NCBI RefSeq assembly: GCF_036488675.1
Contig: NZ_CP133152.1
Span: 62,001 to 126,000 of the forward strand
Source of the DNA: Sinorhizobium chiapasense
GTDB lineage: Bacteria > Pseudomonadota > Alphaproteobacteria > Rhizobiales > Rhizobiaceae
DNA length: 64,000 nt
Reading direction: 5' to 3'
The position numbers and the translations under genes were made by a program. The notes under the pieces were generated by a model that saw only the letters and a list, made by a program, of their open reading frames with translations, searched no databases and was not told where the DNA came from. This document shows, piece after piece, positions 32,100 through 41,602 of the stretch. Numbering within the stretch: the stretch's first letter is position 1; every line of letters starts with the position of its first letter.

Positions 32100-32796
32100 G
32101 GTCGAGAATCTGTCCGCAGGCTACGGGCCGACGCGGGTGCTTGAAGGCATTTCTTTTTCGGTGCCGGCTGGCGCGCGTCTTGCCGTGCTCGGGCGAAACG
32201 GCATGGGGAAGACGACGCTGCTTGCGACGCTCGCCGGCCAGACGCGCCGCTACGAAGGGCGCATCCGCATCGGCGAGACCGATGTCACCGCGCTGCCGAG
32301 CGCATCGCGGGCCTTGAGTGGTCTCGGCTTCGTGCCGCAAGCGCGCTGCGTCTTTCCGACCCTCACCGTCGAGGAGAACCTCTTCGTCGGGCTCAAGGGC
32401 CGGCCGAAGAGCGCCCTCAGGGAAGCCTATGACATGTTCCCGCGTCTCCATGAGCGGCGCCGGAACCTCGGCTCGCAACTCTCCGGCGGCGAGCAGCAGA
32501 TGCTGTCGACCGCCCGCTCGATCCTCGGACGGCCCTCGGTGCTGCTGCTGGACGAGCCGCTCGAAGGCCTGGCACCGGTCATTTGCGAAGAGCTCATGAA
32601 GGTCTTTGCGGAGCTCGCGAAAACCGGCGACATGACGATATTGCTCGTCGAGCAGCGGATACAGAGCGCGCTGGATTTCGCCGACCATGTCATCGTGTTG
32701 GAGCGGGGACGGATCGCATGGAGCGGAACTCCGGTGGAGCTTTCGCAGGATCACGCGGCCGTCGAACGGCTGCTGGGTGTTGGTAGCCTGCACTAG
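32080..32796 (+). CDS. Branched-chain-type ABC transporter ATPase (LivF-like)
   Basis: 238-residue ATPase with Walker A GRNGMGKTT, signature LSGGEQQM, Walker B VLLLDEPLEGLAP. The second ATG (32080) is taken as start because GGGGAG (32066-32071) is 8 bases upstream; the first ATG at 32074 would be too close. Last gene of the transporter operon. Confidence 0.92.
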   Translation: MPATPLEVENLSAGYGPTRVLEGISFSVPAGARLAVLGRNGMGKTTLLATLAGQTRRYEGRIRIGETDVTALPSASRALSGLGFVPQARCVFPTLTVEENLFVGLKGRPKSALREAYDMFPRLHERRRNLGSQLSGGEQQMLSTARSILGRPSVLLLDEPLEGLAPVICEELMKVFAELAKTGDMTILLVEQRIQSALDFADHVIVLERGRIAWSGTPVELSQDHAAVERLLGVGSLH

Positions 32797-32902
32797 CAGA
32801 ACGGAGCCATTGGGTGGCGGCACCAGATATGCGGCAGCGTTTGCCTGACTTACGTTGTCGACTATAGTTCTCCCACCGCCATTCTTATCCCATTGGTATT
32901 CA

Positions 32903-33925
32903 ATGTCCTTTGACGAACGAAAAAAGACTCGCGTTACGCTTCTGGATGTTGCGCGACATGCAAACGTCTCCCGCGCGACCGCATCCCTTGTTCTCCGCAA
33001 GAGCCCCCTGGTTGGCAGCGAGACGCGCTCGCGCGTCGAGCAGGCGATGCGAGACCTCGGCTATGTCTACAATATCGGCGCGGCTCGCCTGCGCGTCGAA
33101 CGCAGCCAGATCATCGGCGCCATTGTCCCCAATCTCACCAACCCTTTCTTTGCGGAGCTCCTCTCAGGCATTGAGGAGGTGATCGGGGAGACCGGCAAGG
33201 TGGTCATCCTCGCCAACAGCGGGGACCGCGTCGAGCGGCAGGCAACGCTGCTGCAACGCATGCGTGAACACGGCGTGGACGGGGTCATTCTGTGCCCGGC
33301 CGCACGCACGGCGCCAGCTTTGTCTGAAGAGATCGCGGATTGGGGTATGCCCGTCGTACAGGTGTTGCGCCATATCTCCTTCAACATCGACTATGTCGGC
33401 GCCGATTATGCCGCCGGGATGCGCCAGGCGGTGGACTATCTTGCTTCGCTCGGCCACGAGAAGATCGCCTTTGCCGCCCATGGCTCGGTCCAATCGGCCT
33501 ATCAGGAACGCGTCGACGGATTCCGCGACGCCATGCTGTCGAAGGCGCTCGATCCCGGCATCCTGATCCACTTTCCGACGCAGCTCGGAGAAATCGCCAG
33601 TGCAACGCATCTTCTGTTCGATCAGGCGACGCGGCCAACTGCGGTGATCTGTTTCAATCATCTTGTGGCCCTCGGCCTCGCCGCGGGGCTTCACGACTGC
33701 GGATTGACGATCGGTCGCGATCTCTCGCTGATCGGCTTCGACGATGTGGCGGATGAAGAAGCCATCCGGCCCAAACTCACGTCGGTCTCGACCGGGCCGG
33801 TGACGATCGGCGAAATGGCGGCGCGGCTTCTCCTCGAACGCATCACCAATCCCCACTTGCCGCCGCGCCGCGTGGTGAACGAAACCACCTTGAACATTCG
33901 GCAGTCCTGTGGCCGACCCATGTGA
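32903..33925 (+). CDS. LacI-family transcriptional regulator
   Basis: 340-residue regulator with a LacI helix-turn-helix (VTLLDVARHANVSRATASLVL, about 10-30) and a hinge ending RVERSQIIGAIVPNLTNPFF, then an effector domain. It lies between two ABC operons in the same direction. The perfect palindrome TTAGATCGATCTAA over the promoter of the following operon is its most likely target. Effector unknown. Confidence 0.88.
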   Translation: MSFDERKKTRVTLLDVARHANVSRATASLVLRKSPLVGSETRSRVEQAMRDLGYVYNIGAARLRVERSQIIGAIVPNLTNPFFAELLSGIEEVIGETGKVVILANSGDRVERQATLLQRMREHGVDGVILCPAARTAPALSEEIADWGMPVVQVLRHISFNIDYVGADYAAGMRQAVDYLASLGHEKIAFAAHGSVQSAYQERVDGFRDAMLSKALDPGILIHFPTQLGEIASATHLLFDQATRPTAVICFNHLVALGLAAGLHDCGLTIGRDLSLIGFDDVADEEAIRPKLTSVSTGPVTIGEMAARLLLERITNPHLPPRRVVNETTLNIRQSCGRPM

Positions 33926-33945
33926 AAATTGACCCTCATTTGCGG

Positions 33946-33981
33946 TTGACGCTCGCCGGGAAACATTTTAGATCGATCTAA
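33946..33981 (+). promoter_or_regulatory. Promoter with overlapping 14-bp palindromic operator
   Basis: TTGACG (33946-33951), 17 bases, TAGATC (33969-33974) makes a plausible sigma-70-type promoter. The perfect palindrome TTAGATCGATCTAA (33968-33981) covers the -10 region, as for a repressor site. It drives the amino-acid-type ABC operon starting at 34044. Confidence 0.6.
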
Positions 33982-34043
33982 GTAACCAGGATCGCGGGAG
34001 AGGCGCGACGTCCGGTCTCGGCATTTTGGGAGGAGGTCCCTGC

Positions 34044-34712
34044 ATGTACGATTTCAATTTTGCGCCCGTCCTGGCGGCGTTCGACCAGTTGCTGATCGGC
34101 GCGTGGCTGACCGTCCGCCTGTCGTGCGCCGCCATGCTGATCGGCCTCGCCGTCTCCATTTTTTGCGCCTGGGGAAAGACGTCCGGGCCGAAGATGCTGC
34201 GTGCGGTGATCGACGGCTATATCGAGATCATCCGCAACACCCCCTTCCTGGTGCAGATCTTCTTCATCTACTTCGGTATGCCATCGCTTGGCCTGAGGCT
34301 CTCGCCGAACAGCGCGGCGCTCCTGGCGCTCGTTGTCAATCTCGGTGCCTATGGCACCGAGATCATTCGCGCCGGCATCGAGTCGATCCACAAGGGCCAG
34401 GTGGAGGCGGGGTGGGCCCTGGGCCTGTCGAGGGCGCAGATCTTTCGCTACATCATCATGAAGCCGGCACTGCGCACCGTCTTTCCTGCGCTCACCAGCC
34501 AGTTCATCTACCTGATGCTGAACACCAGCGTCGTGTCGGTGATCTCGGCGGATGACCTGACTGCCGCCGGAAACGACCTCCAATCCGCGACCTTTGCGAG
34601 CTTCGAGGTCTATATCACCGTCACCCTGATCTATCTCGCCTTGTCGGTCGGCTTCTCCGCGCTGTTCTACGCGATCGAGAAAATGGCCTTCAAATATCCG
34701 CTCAGCCGCTAG
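34044..34712 (+). CDS. Polar amino acid-type ABC transporter permease 1
   Basis: 222-residue HisM/GlnP-type permease with about five membrane segments and the family motif IEIIRNTPFLVQIFFIYFG and EAA loop around QVEAGWALGLSRAQIFRYII. GGGAGGAGGT precedes the ATG. First gene of a four-gene operon (two permeases, binding protein, ATPase). Confidence 0.9.
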   Translation: MYDFNFAPVLAAFDQLLIGAWLTVRLSCAAMLIGLAVSIFCAWGKTSGPKMLRAVIDGYIEIIRNTPFLVQIFFIYFGMPSLGLRLSPNSAALLALVVNLGAYGTEIIRAGIESIHKGQVEAGWALGLSRAQIFRYIIMKPALRTVFPALTSQFIYLMLNTSVVSVISADDLTAAGNDLQSATFASFEVYITVTLIYLALSVGFSALFYAIEKMAFKYPLSR

Positions 34713-34722
34713 GAGCACCGCC

Positions 34723-35379
34723 ATGATCAGAGTCTTCGGCTGGAACGAGTTCCTCATCATTGTTGTGGCGGCGCAGTGGACGATCGCGCTTTCGGCAATC
34801 GCCTTTGCCGGCGGCACCATCGGCGGACTGTTGATGGCGTTGATGCGCGTGTCGGAAGTCCGGGCTTTCCGTCGCTTCGCCACGGGCTTCATCCGCCTCT
34901 TCCAAGGAACGCCGCTGCTGATGCAGCTTTTCCTCGTGTACTTTGGCATGAATATCTTCGGCTTTGCGATCAACCCGTGGATTGCTGCGGCTGTTGCGCT
35001 TGCGCTCCACGCCAGTGCCTTTCTCGGCGAAATCTGGCGCGGCTGCATCGAGGCCGTGCCGAAGGGGCAGCGCGAAGCAGCGACGGCGCTTGGCCTGCGA
35101 TATTATCATTCCATGCGCCACGTGATCCTGCCCCAGGCGACCCGCATCGCAGTCGCGCCGACGGTCGGCTTCCTGGTCCAATTGATTAAGGGCACGTCGC
35201 TCGCGTCGATCATCGGCTTCACCGAACTGACCCGACAGGGGCAGATCATCAACAATGCGACCTTCAGCCCATTCTTCGTCTTCGGCACGGTGGCAGCCAT
35301 CTATTTCCTCTTGTGCTGGCCGCTGTCGCTGGTCGCACGGCGAATGGAAACCCGTTTTTCCCGCGCAACGGCACGTTGA
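34723..35379 (+). CDS. Polar amino acid-type ABC transporter permease 2
   Basis: 218-residue partner permease with RLFQGTPLLMQLFLVYFG and the EAA loop KGQREAATALGLRYYHSMRH. It starts 10 bases after the first permease, with AGGAGC just upstream of the ATG. Confidence 0.9.
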   Translation: MIRVFGWNEFLIIVVAAQWTIALSAIAFAGGTIGGLLMALMRVSEVRAFRRFATGFIRLFQGTPLLMQLFLVYFGMNIFGFAINPWIAAAVALALHASAFLGEIWRGCIEAVPKGQREAATALGLRYYHSMRHVILPQATRIAVAPTVGFLVQLIKGTSLASIIGFTELTRQGQIINNATFSPFFVFGTVAAIYFLLCWPLSLVARRMETRFSRATAR

Positions 35380-35424
35380 CGGGCCCCGCCGGCGGGAGGG
35401 CCGGCAAGTGAAAGGGAAGGAAGA

Positions 35425-36222
35425 ATGAATATTTCGAGACGCATGGCAATGTCAGTTCTTGGCGCTGCACTTCTTGCCGGTTTCGTGTCCCCCGCCGCAG
35501 CGCAGACGGTGGAGGCGATCAAATCGGCCGGGACCGTCAAGGTTGGAATGCTGGTCGATTTCCCGCCGTTCGGGATCATGGACGCGAGCAACAACCCCGA
35601 CGGCTACGACGCGGATGTCGCGAAATTGCTTGCCAAGGAACTCGGCGTCGAGGTCACGATCGTGCCCGTGACGGGTCCGAACCGCATCCCCTATCTGCAG
35701 AGCAACCAGGTCGACCTGCTCGTCGCTTCGCTGGGCATCACCGAAGAGCGCGCCAAGAACGTCGATTTCTCTCAGCCCTATGCCGGCATCTCGATCGGCG
35801 TGTTCGGCGCCCAGGATCTGGCTATCGCAAAACCGGAGGATCTGGCCGGCAAGACGATCGGCGTGGCGCGCGCCAGCACGCAGGACACGGCGGTCACCAA
35901 GATCGCGCCGCCGGACGCCAACATCCAGCGTTTTGACGACGACGCCAGTGCGGTGCAGGCATTGCTTTCCGGCCAGGTCGAGCTGATCGGCGTTTCCAAC
36001 GTCGTCGCCCAGCAAATCGAGGCGGCCGCTCCGGGGCGATTCAATCAGAAGCTCGTGCTCAACCAGCAGGTTCAGGGCATCGCCGTCCGCAAGGGGTCGA
36101 GCGAGATGCTGAGCTTCGTCAACACCTTCCTCGACAAGGTCAAGGCGGACGGACAGCTCAATTCCATTCACGAGAAATGGCTTGGTTCCGCGCTGCCGGA
36201 CTTCGTGACCAAAGCGAAATAG
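35425..36222 (+). CDS. Polar amino acid-type ABC transporter binding protein
   Basis: 265-residue family 3 binding protein. The signal peptide is residues 1-27 (cut after AAA-QT). The fold starts [16 protein letters not shown], and the Asp/Arg-type ligand signature is in [26 protein letters not shown]. Family members bind amino acids, opines or related small acids. Confidence 0.9.
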   Translation: MNISRRMAMSVLGAALLAGFVSPAAAQTVEAIKSAGTVKVGMLVDFPPFGIMDASNNPDGYDADVAKLLAKELGVEVTIVPVTGPNRIPYLQSNQVDLLVASLGITEERAKNVDFSQPYAGISIGVFGAQDLAIAKPEDLAGKTIGVARASTQDTAVTKIAPPDANIQRFDDDASAVQALLSGQVELIGVSNVVAQQIEAAAPGRFNQKLVLNQQVQGIAVRKGSSEMLSFVNTFLDKVKADGQLNSIHEKWLGSALPDFVTKAK

Positions 36223-36242
36223 GAAAACGGGAGCCCCTCGCG

Positions 36243-37022
36243 ATGAACATGGTAAGCGAAATCGCCTCCGCCCCCGGTGCGCGCGGGGCTTCTGATCCGG
36301 CCGTGCGCATGGAGGACGTCAACAAATGGTATGGGTCCTTTCATGCCCTGAAAAACGTCAACCTGACCGTTGGCCGCGGTGAACGGATCGTCATTTGCGG
36401 GCCTTCGGGCTCCGGCAAGTCGACGATGATCCGCTGCATCAATCAGCTCGAGACCATTCACTCGGGCAGCATCGTCGTCGATGGTCACGACCTGACCGCT
36501 GGCGGAAGGAATGTCGATCTGATCCGCCAGGAGACCGGCATGGTCTTCCAGCAGTTCAACCTGTTCCCCCATATGACGGTGCTCGAGAACTGCACGCTCG
36601 CTCCGATGAAAGTACGCGGCATCACGAAAGCCGAGGCCGAGGAGACCGCCATGAAGTTTCTTCGGCGTGTGCGTATCCCCGAGCAGGCGGCGAAATATCC
36701 GGCGCAGCTTTCCGGCGGACAGCAGCAGCGCGTGGCGATTGCGCGAGCGCTCTGCATGAATCCGAAGATCATGCTTTTCGACGAGCCGACCTCCGCGCTC
36801 GATCCGGAAATGGTCAAGGAGGTCCTGGACACCATGGTCGATCTCGCGAACGAAGGCATGACCATGCTGTGCGTGACGCACGAGATGGGCTTCGCACGAA
36901 GCGTAGCCGATCGTGTCGTGTTCATGGATCGCGGCGAGATCCTCGAAGTCGCAACGCCCGATACCTTCTTCGACGCTCCGCAGCACGAGCGCACGCGATT
37001 CTTCCTCGGCCAGATTTCCTGA
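36243..37022 (+). CDS. Polar amino acid-type ABC transporter ATPase
   Basis: 259-residue GlnQ/HisP-type ATPase with Walker [11 protein letters not shown]-loop [17 protein letters not shown], signature LSGGQQQR and Walker [15 protein letters not shown]. An extra N-terminal stretch of about 20 residues precedes the family core. It closes the operon. Confidence 0.93.
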   Translation: MNMVSEIASAPGARGASDPAVRMEDVNKWYGSFHALKNVNLTVGRGERIVICGPSGSGKSTMIRCINQLETIHSGSIVVDGHDLTAGGRNVDLIRQETGMVFQQFNLFPHMTVLENCTLAPMKVRGITKAEAEETAMKFLRRVRIPEQAAKYPAQLSGGQQQRVAIARALCMNPKIMLFDEPTSALDPEMVKEVLDTMVDLANEGMTMLCVTHEMGFARSVADRVVFMDRGEILEVATPDTFFDAPQHERTRFFLGQIS

Positions 37023-37092
37023 TCACCCGCCGAAGCAACTCAAGCGCCACCGTCGAAAGAATTGATGCGCTTTAAGTTTTTGTTTTCAGGCC

Positions 37093-37128
37093 TGTCGTCC
37101 CAAGACCGCTGCACAGTTTTGGGCGACA
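37093..37128. repeat. Palindromic intergenic element, third type
   Basis: TGTCGTCCCAAGAC (37093-37106) pairs imperfectly with GTTTTGGGCGACA (37116-37128) around the loop CGCTGCACA, preceded by GATGCGCTTTAAGTTTTTG. The sequence resembles a repeat commonly seen between genes in Rhizobiaceae; that is recollection rather than a search. It fills the gap before the dehydrogenase gene. Confidence 0.5.
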
Positions 37129-37149
37129 TGCAGCAATCGGAGTTTAGAC

Positions 37150-38088
37150 GTGAAACCAGACCTATTGCTCGTAGAGCCAATGATGCCGCTCGTCATGGAG
37201 GAGCTTCACCGGGATTATACGGTTCACAGCCTCTATGAGACCGCTGATCGGCCGACGCTCGAGGCGGCGCTCCCGTCGATCCGTGCGGTTGCGACCGGCG
37301 GCGGCACGGGCCTTTCCAACGACTGGATCGAGAAGCTTCCTTCATTGGGGATTATCGCGATCAACGGGGTCGGCACGGACAAGGTGGATCTTGTCCATGC
37401 GCGCAGCCGCAACATCGATGTGACGACGACGCCGGGCGTGCTCACGGACGACGTCGCGGATCTCGGTATCGCGCTCATGCTTGCGGTCCTGCGCCGGCTC
37501 GGCGACGGCGACAGGCTGGTGCGGGAGGGCCGCTGGGCGGCCGGCGAACAATTGCCGCTCGGCCACAGCCCGAAGGGCAAGCGGATCGGCGTGCTCGGCC
37601 TCGGTCAGATCGGGCGCGCACTGGCGCTTCGCGCGGAGGCCTTCGGCATGTCGGTGCGCTACTGGAACCGGTCCAGGCTGACCGACGTCGAGTGGGTGGC
37701 TCATGAGAGCCCAGCCGATCTCGCCCGCGACAGCGACGTGCTGGCCGTCTGCGTGGCGGCGAGCTCCGCAACCCAGAACATCGTCGACGCCTCCGTGCTT
37801 CAAGCACTCGGCCCGCAGGGCATCTTGGTCAATGTCGCGCGCGGCAGCGTCGTCGACGAGGACGCCTTGATCGAGGCGCTGAGGTCCGGAACGATCGCCG
37901 GTGCGGGGCTCGACGTCTTTGTCAACGAACCGAAGATCCGCAGCGAATTCTTTTCAACCCCGAATACCGTGCTCATGCCGCATCAGGGCAGTGCGACGGT
38001 CGAGACGCGGTTGGCCATGGGGAGACTGGTGCTCGCCAATCTCGCCGCCCATTTCGCCGGCCAAAAATCGCCGAACGTCGCCAACTGA
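37150..38088 (+). CDS. D-isomer-specific 2-hydroxyacid dehydrogenase
   Basis: 312-residue NAD(P)-dependent dehydrogenase that interconverts a 2-keto acid and its D-2-hydroxy acid. It has the nucleotide-binding GVLGLGQIGRAL (147-158) and catalytic triad Arg231 (NVARGSVVDE), Glu260 (VNEP) and His278 (LMPHQGSAT). It starts at GTG 37150. Glyoxylate/hydroxypyruvate or 2-ketogluconate reductase are likely roles. The neighbouring amino-acid transporter suggests it handles a keto acid derived from the imported compound. Confidence 0.88.
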   Translation: MKPDLLLVEPMMPLVMEELHRDYTVHSLYETADRPTLEAALPSIRAVATGGGTGLSNDWIEKLPSLGIIAINGVGTDKVDLVHARSRNIDVTTTPGVLTDDVADLGIALMLAVLRRLGDGDRLVREGRWAAGEQLPLGHSPKGKRIGVLGLGQIGRALALRAEAFGMSVRYWNRSRLTDVEWVAHESPADLARDSDVLAVCVAASSATQNIVDASVLQALGPQGILVNVARGSVVDEDALIEALRSGTIAGAGLDVFVNEPKIRSEFFSTPNTVLMPHQGSATVETRLAMGRLVLANLAAHFAGQKSPNVAN

Positions 38089-38104
38089 AGCGGGAGAAGA
38101 CAAC

Positions 38105-38428
38105 ATGATCGTTCGACAGGCCCTCTTCGAGGGCATGATCCATCCAGGTCGGGAAGAAGCATTCCGGACCTATGTCGCGGAGAAGCTGATGCCGCTTTGG
38201 CAGGCCTTTCCGGGTGTCCGGGAAGTCCGGGTTCTCCATGCCGTGGAGCGCGACGAAGGAGCGACGCCTTTCGCGATGATCCTTTCCACTGCCTATGACG
38301 ACCGCGAGGCCCTGGCGCAGGCCCTTGAATCACCCGTGCGCTACGAGAGCCGCGAATTGACGAAGGGCCTGCTCGAGATGTTCGACGGGCACATCCACCA
38401 CCATATATTCGAGCTTGACGGTCGCTGA
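38105..38428 (+). CDS. Small protein, probable ferredoxin-like alpha/beta-barrel (EthD/Dabb-type)
   Basis: 107 residues starting IVRQALFEGMIHPGREEAF, with PLWQAFPGVREVRVLHAVERDE and a His-rich end GHIHHHIFELDGR. The pattern of strand-helix-strand with central PGV resembles small dimeric alpha/beta-barrel proteins. Function unknown. It begins 16 bases after the dehydrogenase stop with GCGGGAGAAG upstream, so the two are probably co-transcribed. Confidence 0.7.
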   Translation: MIVRQALFEGMIHPGREEAFRTYVAEKLMPLWQAFPGVREVRVLHAVERDEGATPFAMILSTAYDDREALAQALESPVRYESRELTKGLLEMFDGHIHHHIFELDGR

Positions 38429-38473
38429 CGCGCCTGGGGCACCAAGCCTGATGGTCGACAAGGGGCCGGCCAT

Positions 38474-38506
38474 CGAGCGAGCCTGCCCGGACGGCAGGTT
38501 CGCTCG
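38474..38506. terminator. Two-way terminator hairpin
   Basis: CGAGCGAGCCTGCC / GGCAGGTTCGCTCG, a 14-bp stem with one G-U pair and a 5-base loop, lying between converging genes. T-runs are weak on both sides. Confidence 0.6.
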
Positions 38507-38546
38507 CAATCGTAAATCGAAGTCCAAAGGCTCTCAGGGTGGGGTA

Positions 38547-39608
38547 TCAGACCAACCCGAGATCCTCATAGCTCGCATGCAAAGCCCAGTCGGCGGGGCA
38601 GAAGCGGTCCTTCGCGAAATTGTGCTGGTGCCAATAGGGGTAGATGTAGGGTGGGCGGCTGACCTGGTTCAGGCGCTCCAGTTCCTCTTCGGAAAGCTTT
38701 AGATGGACCGCGGCGATATTGTCCCTGAACTGCTGTTCGCTCAGTCCGCCGACGACCAGCGTTGCGATGCCCGGCCGGGTCAGTGTCCAGGCGAGATTGA
38801 CCTGTGCGACGCTGACGCCTCGCTCCGCGGCGATTTCCTCCAGGACATCGACGATGTTCCAAAGCCGCTCCTGATCGCGGATCGGCGGCTCCGTCCAGCC
38901 TGCGGCCTGGCGGGAGTCGGCCGGAGCCTTGTCACGGCCGAAGGCGCCGGAAAGCAATCCGGCTGCGAGCGGGCTCCAGACCATGACCCCGAGGCCTTGA
39001 TCGACGGAGATGGGCAACAGCTCGTATTCCGCTTCGCGCGCCTCGAGCGTGTAATGGATCTGCTGGGTGACAAAGCGGGGCAGGTTTTTCGTTTCGGCGA
39101 CACCGAGCGCCTTCATGATGTGCCAGCCCGAATAGTTGGAGCAGCCGATGTAGCGGATCTTGCCCTGCCGCATCAGAGTGTCGACGGCGGAAAGCATCTC
39201 CTCCACGGGGGTAAGGCCGTCCCACTCGTGCATGAAGTAGATGTCGATATGATCGGTGTCGAGGCGCTTGAGACTCCGCTCGCATTCGCGGATGAGGTGG
39301 TAGCGCGAAACGCCCTCATCGTTCGGACCGTCGCCGATCCGCATGCGTGCCTTCGAGGAAATCAGCACGCCGTCACGCTTGCCGGCGAGTGCCTCGCCGA
39401 GGATCTCCTCCGAGCGACCGAGCGAATACATGTTGGCGGTGTCGAAGAGGTTCACGCCGCCGTCAAGGCAGACATCGATGAGCCGTCGGGCGTCTTTTGC
39501 GTCCTGGTTTGCCACCTTCGCGAACGCGCCCACGCCGCCGAAGGAGAAGGTCCCCATCGTGATGGCCGAGACTTTGAGGCCGGAGCGGCCGAGTGTCCTG
39601 TATTCCAT
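38547..39608 (-). CDS. Aldo/keto reductase
   Basis: 353-residue NADPH-dependent oxidoreductase barrel. The catalytic tetrad is visible: Asp and Tyr in NLFDTANMYSLG (about 55-66), Lys in VLISSKAR (about 85), His in IDIYFMHEWDG (about 130). C-terminal cofactor motif LVVGGLSEQQFRDN. Substrate unknown. It precedes the racemase-like gene's strand neighbour at 39653 and reads away from it, 44 bases apart. Confidence 0.9.
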   Translation of the reverse strand: MEYRTLGRSGLKVSAITMGTFSFGGVGAFAKVANQDAKDARRLIDVCLDGGVNLFDTANMYSLGRSEEILGEALAGKRDGVLISSKARMRIGDGPNDEGVSRYHLIRECERSLKRLDTDHIDIYFMHEWDGLTPVEEMLSAVDTLMRQGKIRYIGCSNYSGWHIMKALGVAETKNLPRFVTQQIHYTLEAREAEYELLPISVDQGLGVMVWSPLAAGLLSGAFGRDKAPADSRQAAGWTEPPIRDQERLWNIVDVLEEIAAERGVSVAQVNLAWTLTRPGIATLVVGGLSEQQFRDNIAAVHLKLSEEELERLNQVSRPPYIYPYWHQHNFAKDRFCPADWALHASYEDLGLV

Positions 39609-39652
39609 TGTTCACTCCCATCAATGAATTCAAGCTGGAGGCGCGGGCGGTC

Positions 39653-40312
39653 TCAGATGGATACCAGCTGCCTGGCGACATGGGCCATCCCAAGCTGCGG
39701 ACTGGTCAGGAAGGGCACCGGTGTTTCATCACCCCGGTCGGCGAGCGCCGCGGCCATCGAAGCTTGGGCAAGCACCACGAGATCGGCAGTTTCCGCCAGC
39801 GACCGGTAGCCTTCCATCACCCGCGCGTCATGCGCCTCGCGATCGCCGGCGCTGAGCCGCTCGAACGCGCCCTCGCACAACACGGGCACGATCGTGCAGT
39901 CCTTTCCCGCGGCATTTGCGCAGTCCTGCAACAGCGCGCTTGTCGGGACCGGCGTCGTGGGAAGCGTCGCCAGCACGCCGACGCGCCGGGCGCGTTCCAC
40001 GGCGGCCTCGGCCATGCCCTGATCGATGCGGAAGAGCGGTACGGAGGAGAGCGGCCGAATGAGGTCGACGGCACCGCCAAGCGTCGAGCACGTGACGACG
40101 ATCGCATCCGCACCGGCCTCGGCGGCGGAGAAGACATAAGTGGCAAGCCGTTGCGTCGTCTTCTGGGAGAGCGCGCCGTCGCGCACGGTGTTGGCGAGCA
40201 GGCTTTCATCGACGATGTTGAAGCTCGTCCAGGCAGGCAGGGACCGCGTGACAAGCGGCCGAAACCTGGCCACGAGACGAGGCACCGTGTGTATCAGGGC
40301 CAGCGACGGCAT
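39653..40312 (-). CDS. Asp/Glu racemase superfamily protein lacking the second cysteine
   Basis: 219-residue protein of the aspartate/glutamate/hydantoin racemase fold. The first catalytic cysteine is present (Cys75 in VVTCSTLGG). At the usual second-cysteine position, near residue 180, the sequence reads VVLAQASMAAAL with no cysteine. Two cysteines are needed for racemisation, so it may be a decarboxylase- or isomerase-like relative. It is upstream of the aldo/keto reductase on the same strand and may share its message. Confidence 0.75.
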   Translation of the reverse strand: MPSLALIHTVPRLVARFRPLVTRSLPAWTSFNIVDESLLANTVRDGALSQKTTQRLATYVFSAAEAGADAIVVTCSTLGGAVDLIRPLSSVPLFRIDQGMAEAAVERARRVGVLATLPTTPVPTSALLQDCANAAGKDCTIVPVLCEGAFERLSAGDREAHDARVMEGYRSLAETADLVVLAQASMAAALADRGDETPVPFLTSPQLGMAHVARQLVSI

Positions 40313-40343
40313 CGCAAGTTCCTCCCATGGCAGGATGAAAAGC

Positions 40344-40449
40344 TACAGTGCCGCACGCCCAATCAGACGCGCAAAGGACGCTGTAACACTTTGAATTGCT
40401 GCATGTTTCTGTCCCTTGATCGGTTGCGATTTAAGGAAACATGCAGTAG
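40344..40449. repeat. CTACAG...CATGCAGTAG palindromic repeat, copy 1
   Basis: About 105 bases with two hairpins: a first from CTACAGTG to CGCTGTAA, then a second from CTGCATGTTT to AAACATGCAG enclosing a GATTTAAGG arm. Related copies are at 50194-50292 (reversed and diverged), 58286-58392 and three in tandem at 59360-59667. Located between the racemase-like gene and a LacI gene. Confidence 0.8.
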
Positions 40450-40454
40450 GCGCT

Positions 40455-41546
40455 TCAATCCGCAGGCAGCTTCGCGGTCGCGGTCTTGCCCGACCGTCCT
40501 CCTGTCGGCTGCTTTTCTCCGCGCGAGTCGCTGGCGCGGACGACAAGGTCTGCTCCCACCAGAATCTTCACCGAGGGCTGCAGCTCGGAAGCATTGATCA
40601 GGTCGTCCAGAACGGTCACGGCAAGGTAACCGATCTTGCGCTTTGAAACCTCGATCGTCGTCAACGACGGTTCCATCGTTGCACTCTGCGGCAGATTGTC
40701 GAAGCCGATGACGGAGACGTCATCCGGGATGCGGATGCCGAACTCCTTGAGCGCCCGTATGAAGCCGTAGGCGATGATGTCGTTGGTGCAGAAATAGCAT
40801 TCGGCGAGCTCTATGCCGGATTGCAGGAGCGCGCGCGTATCGGAATAGGCGCCGTCATAGGTCGACTCCAGCGAGATGATGTCTTCCTCACGCGGTTTCA
40901 GGCCGAGACGCGCCATGTTCTTGAAGAACGCGTCCCGCCGCAGCCTGAAGTTCGTGGTGTCGACATGGCTCGCCACGAAGCCGATGCGCCTGAAACCCTG
41001 CCGCTGGAATCGCGACAGCACCTTGTAGACGGCGTCCTCGTTGTTCATGTCGACGAAGTTGGCGTCGATCACGTCGTAGAACGTATCGATGAAAACCGTC
41101 GGCAGGCCCAGGCCTTGTATCAGGCGTATATCGGCCTCGGTGAGTTCGGTCCCCAACGCGATGACGCCACTGATCGGGGCACCGGCCAGCGATTCCGCCA
41201 CGGAACTGATGGGCTGGCCTTCGAAACTGACGACCTCCAGCGTGTAGTTCCGGCGCGTGGCCTCCGCCGACATGCCGTCGATGTAGTCGGAAATGAAGAC
41301 GCTGTGATCGCGATTAACCGTATGGCCATGTTTCGCAATCTTCAGGAACCGTAAAGTCTCGCCCGGCTCGGAACTGCTCTTGGTGGCGCGCGGCACGTAG
41401 TTGAGATTGGCGACCGCCTCCAGCACGCGCGCTCGCGTGACGCCGGAAATGTCCCCTTTCCCGTTCAGGACGAGGGAAACCGTAGCAGGCGAAACGCCCG
41501 CCGCGTCCGCGATATCCCGGATCGTCAGAGTCTTCTTTTCCTTCAT
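40455..41546 (-). CDS. LacI-family repressor of the ABC-DhaKL cluster
   Basis: 363-residue regulator with helix-turn-helix LTIRDIADAAGVSPATVSLVL (about 6-26) and a sugar-binding-type effector domain. It is divergent from the ribose-type transporter operon. The 201-base divergent region has three GTTTAGTAAAC-type palindromes, so it very probably represses both promoters until the transported sugar or its product is present. Confidence 0.9.
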   Translation of the reverse strand: MKEKKTLTIRDIADAAGVSPATVSLVLNGKGDISGVTRARVLEAVANLNYVPRATKSSSEPGETLRFLKIAKHGHTVNRDHSVFISDYIDGMSAEATRRNYTLEVVSFEGQPISSVAESLAGAPISGVIALGTELTEADIRLIQGLGLPTVFIDTFYDVIDANFVDMNNEDAVYKVLSRFQRQGFRRIGFVASHVDTTNFRLRRDAFFKNMARLGLKPREEDIISLESTYDGAYSDTRALLQSGIELAECYFCTNDIIAYGFIRALKEFGIRIPDDVSVIGFDNLPQSATMEPSLTTIEVSKRKIGYLAVTVLDDLINASELQPSVKILVGADLVVRASDSRGEKQPTGGRSGKTATAKLPAD

Positions 41547-41591
41547 GCGTGCCTGTCCGGATCCCCATTTCCATGCTGCGAAGGCGAAGGC

Positions 41592-41602
41592 GTTTAGTAA
41601 AC
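41592..41602. promoter_or_regulatory. LacI operator O1
   Basis: GTTTAGTAAAC, a perfect 11-base palindrome, 46 bases upstream of the LacI gene start. Probably autoregulatory. Confidence 0.7.
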
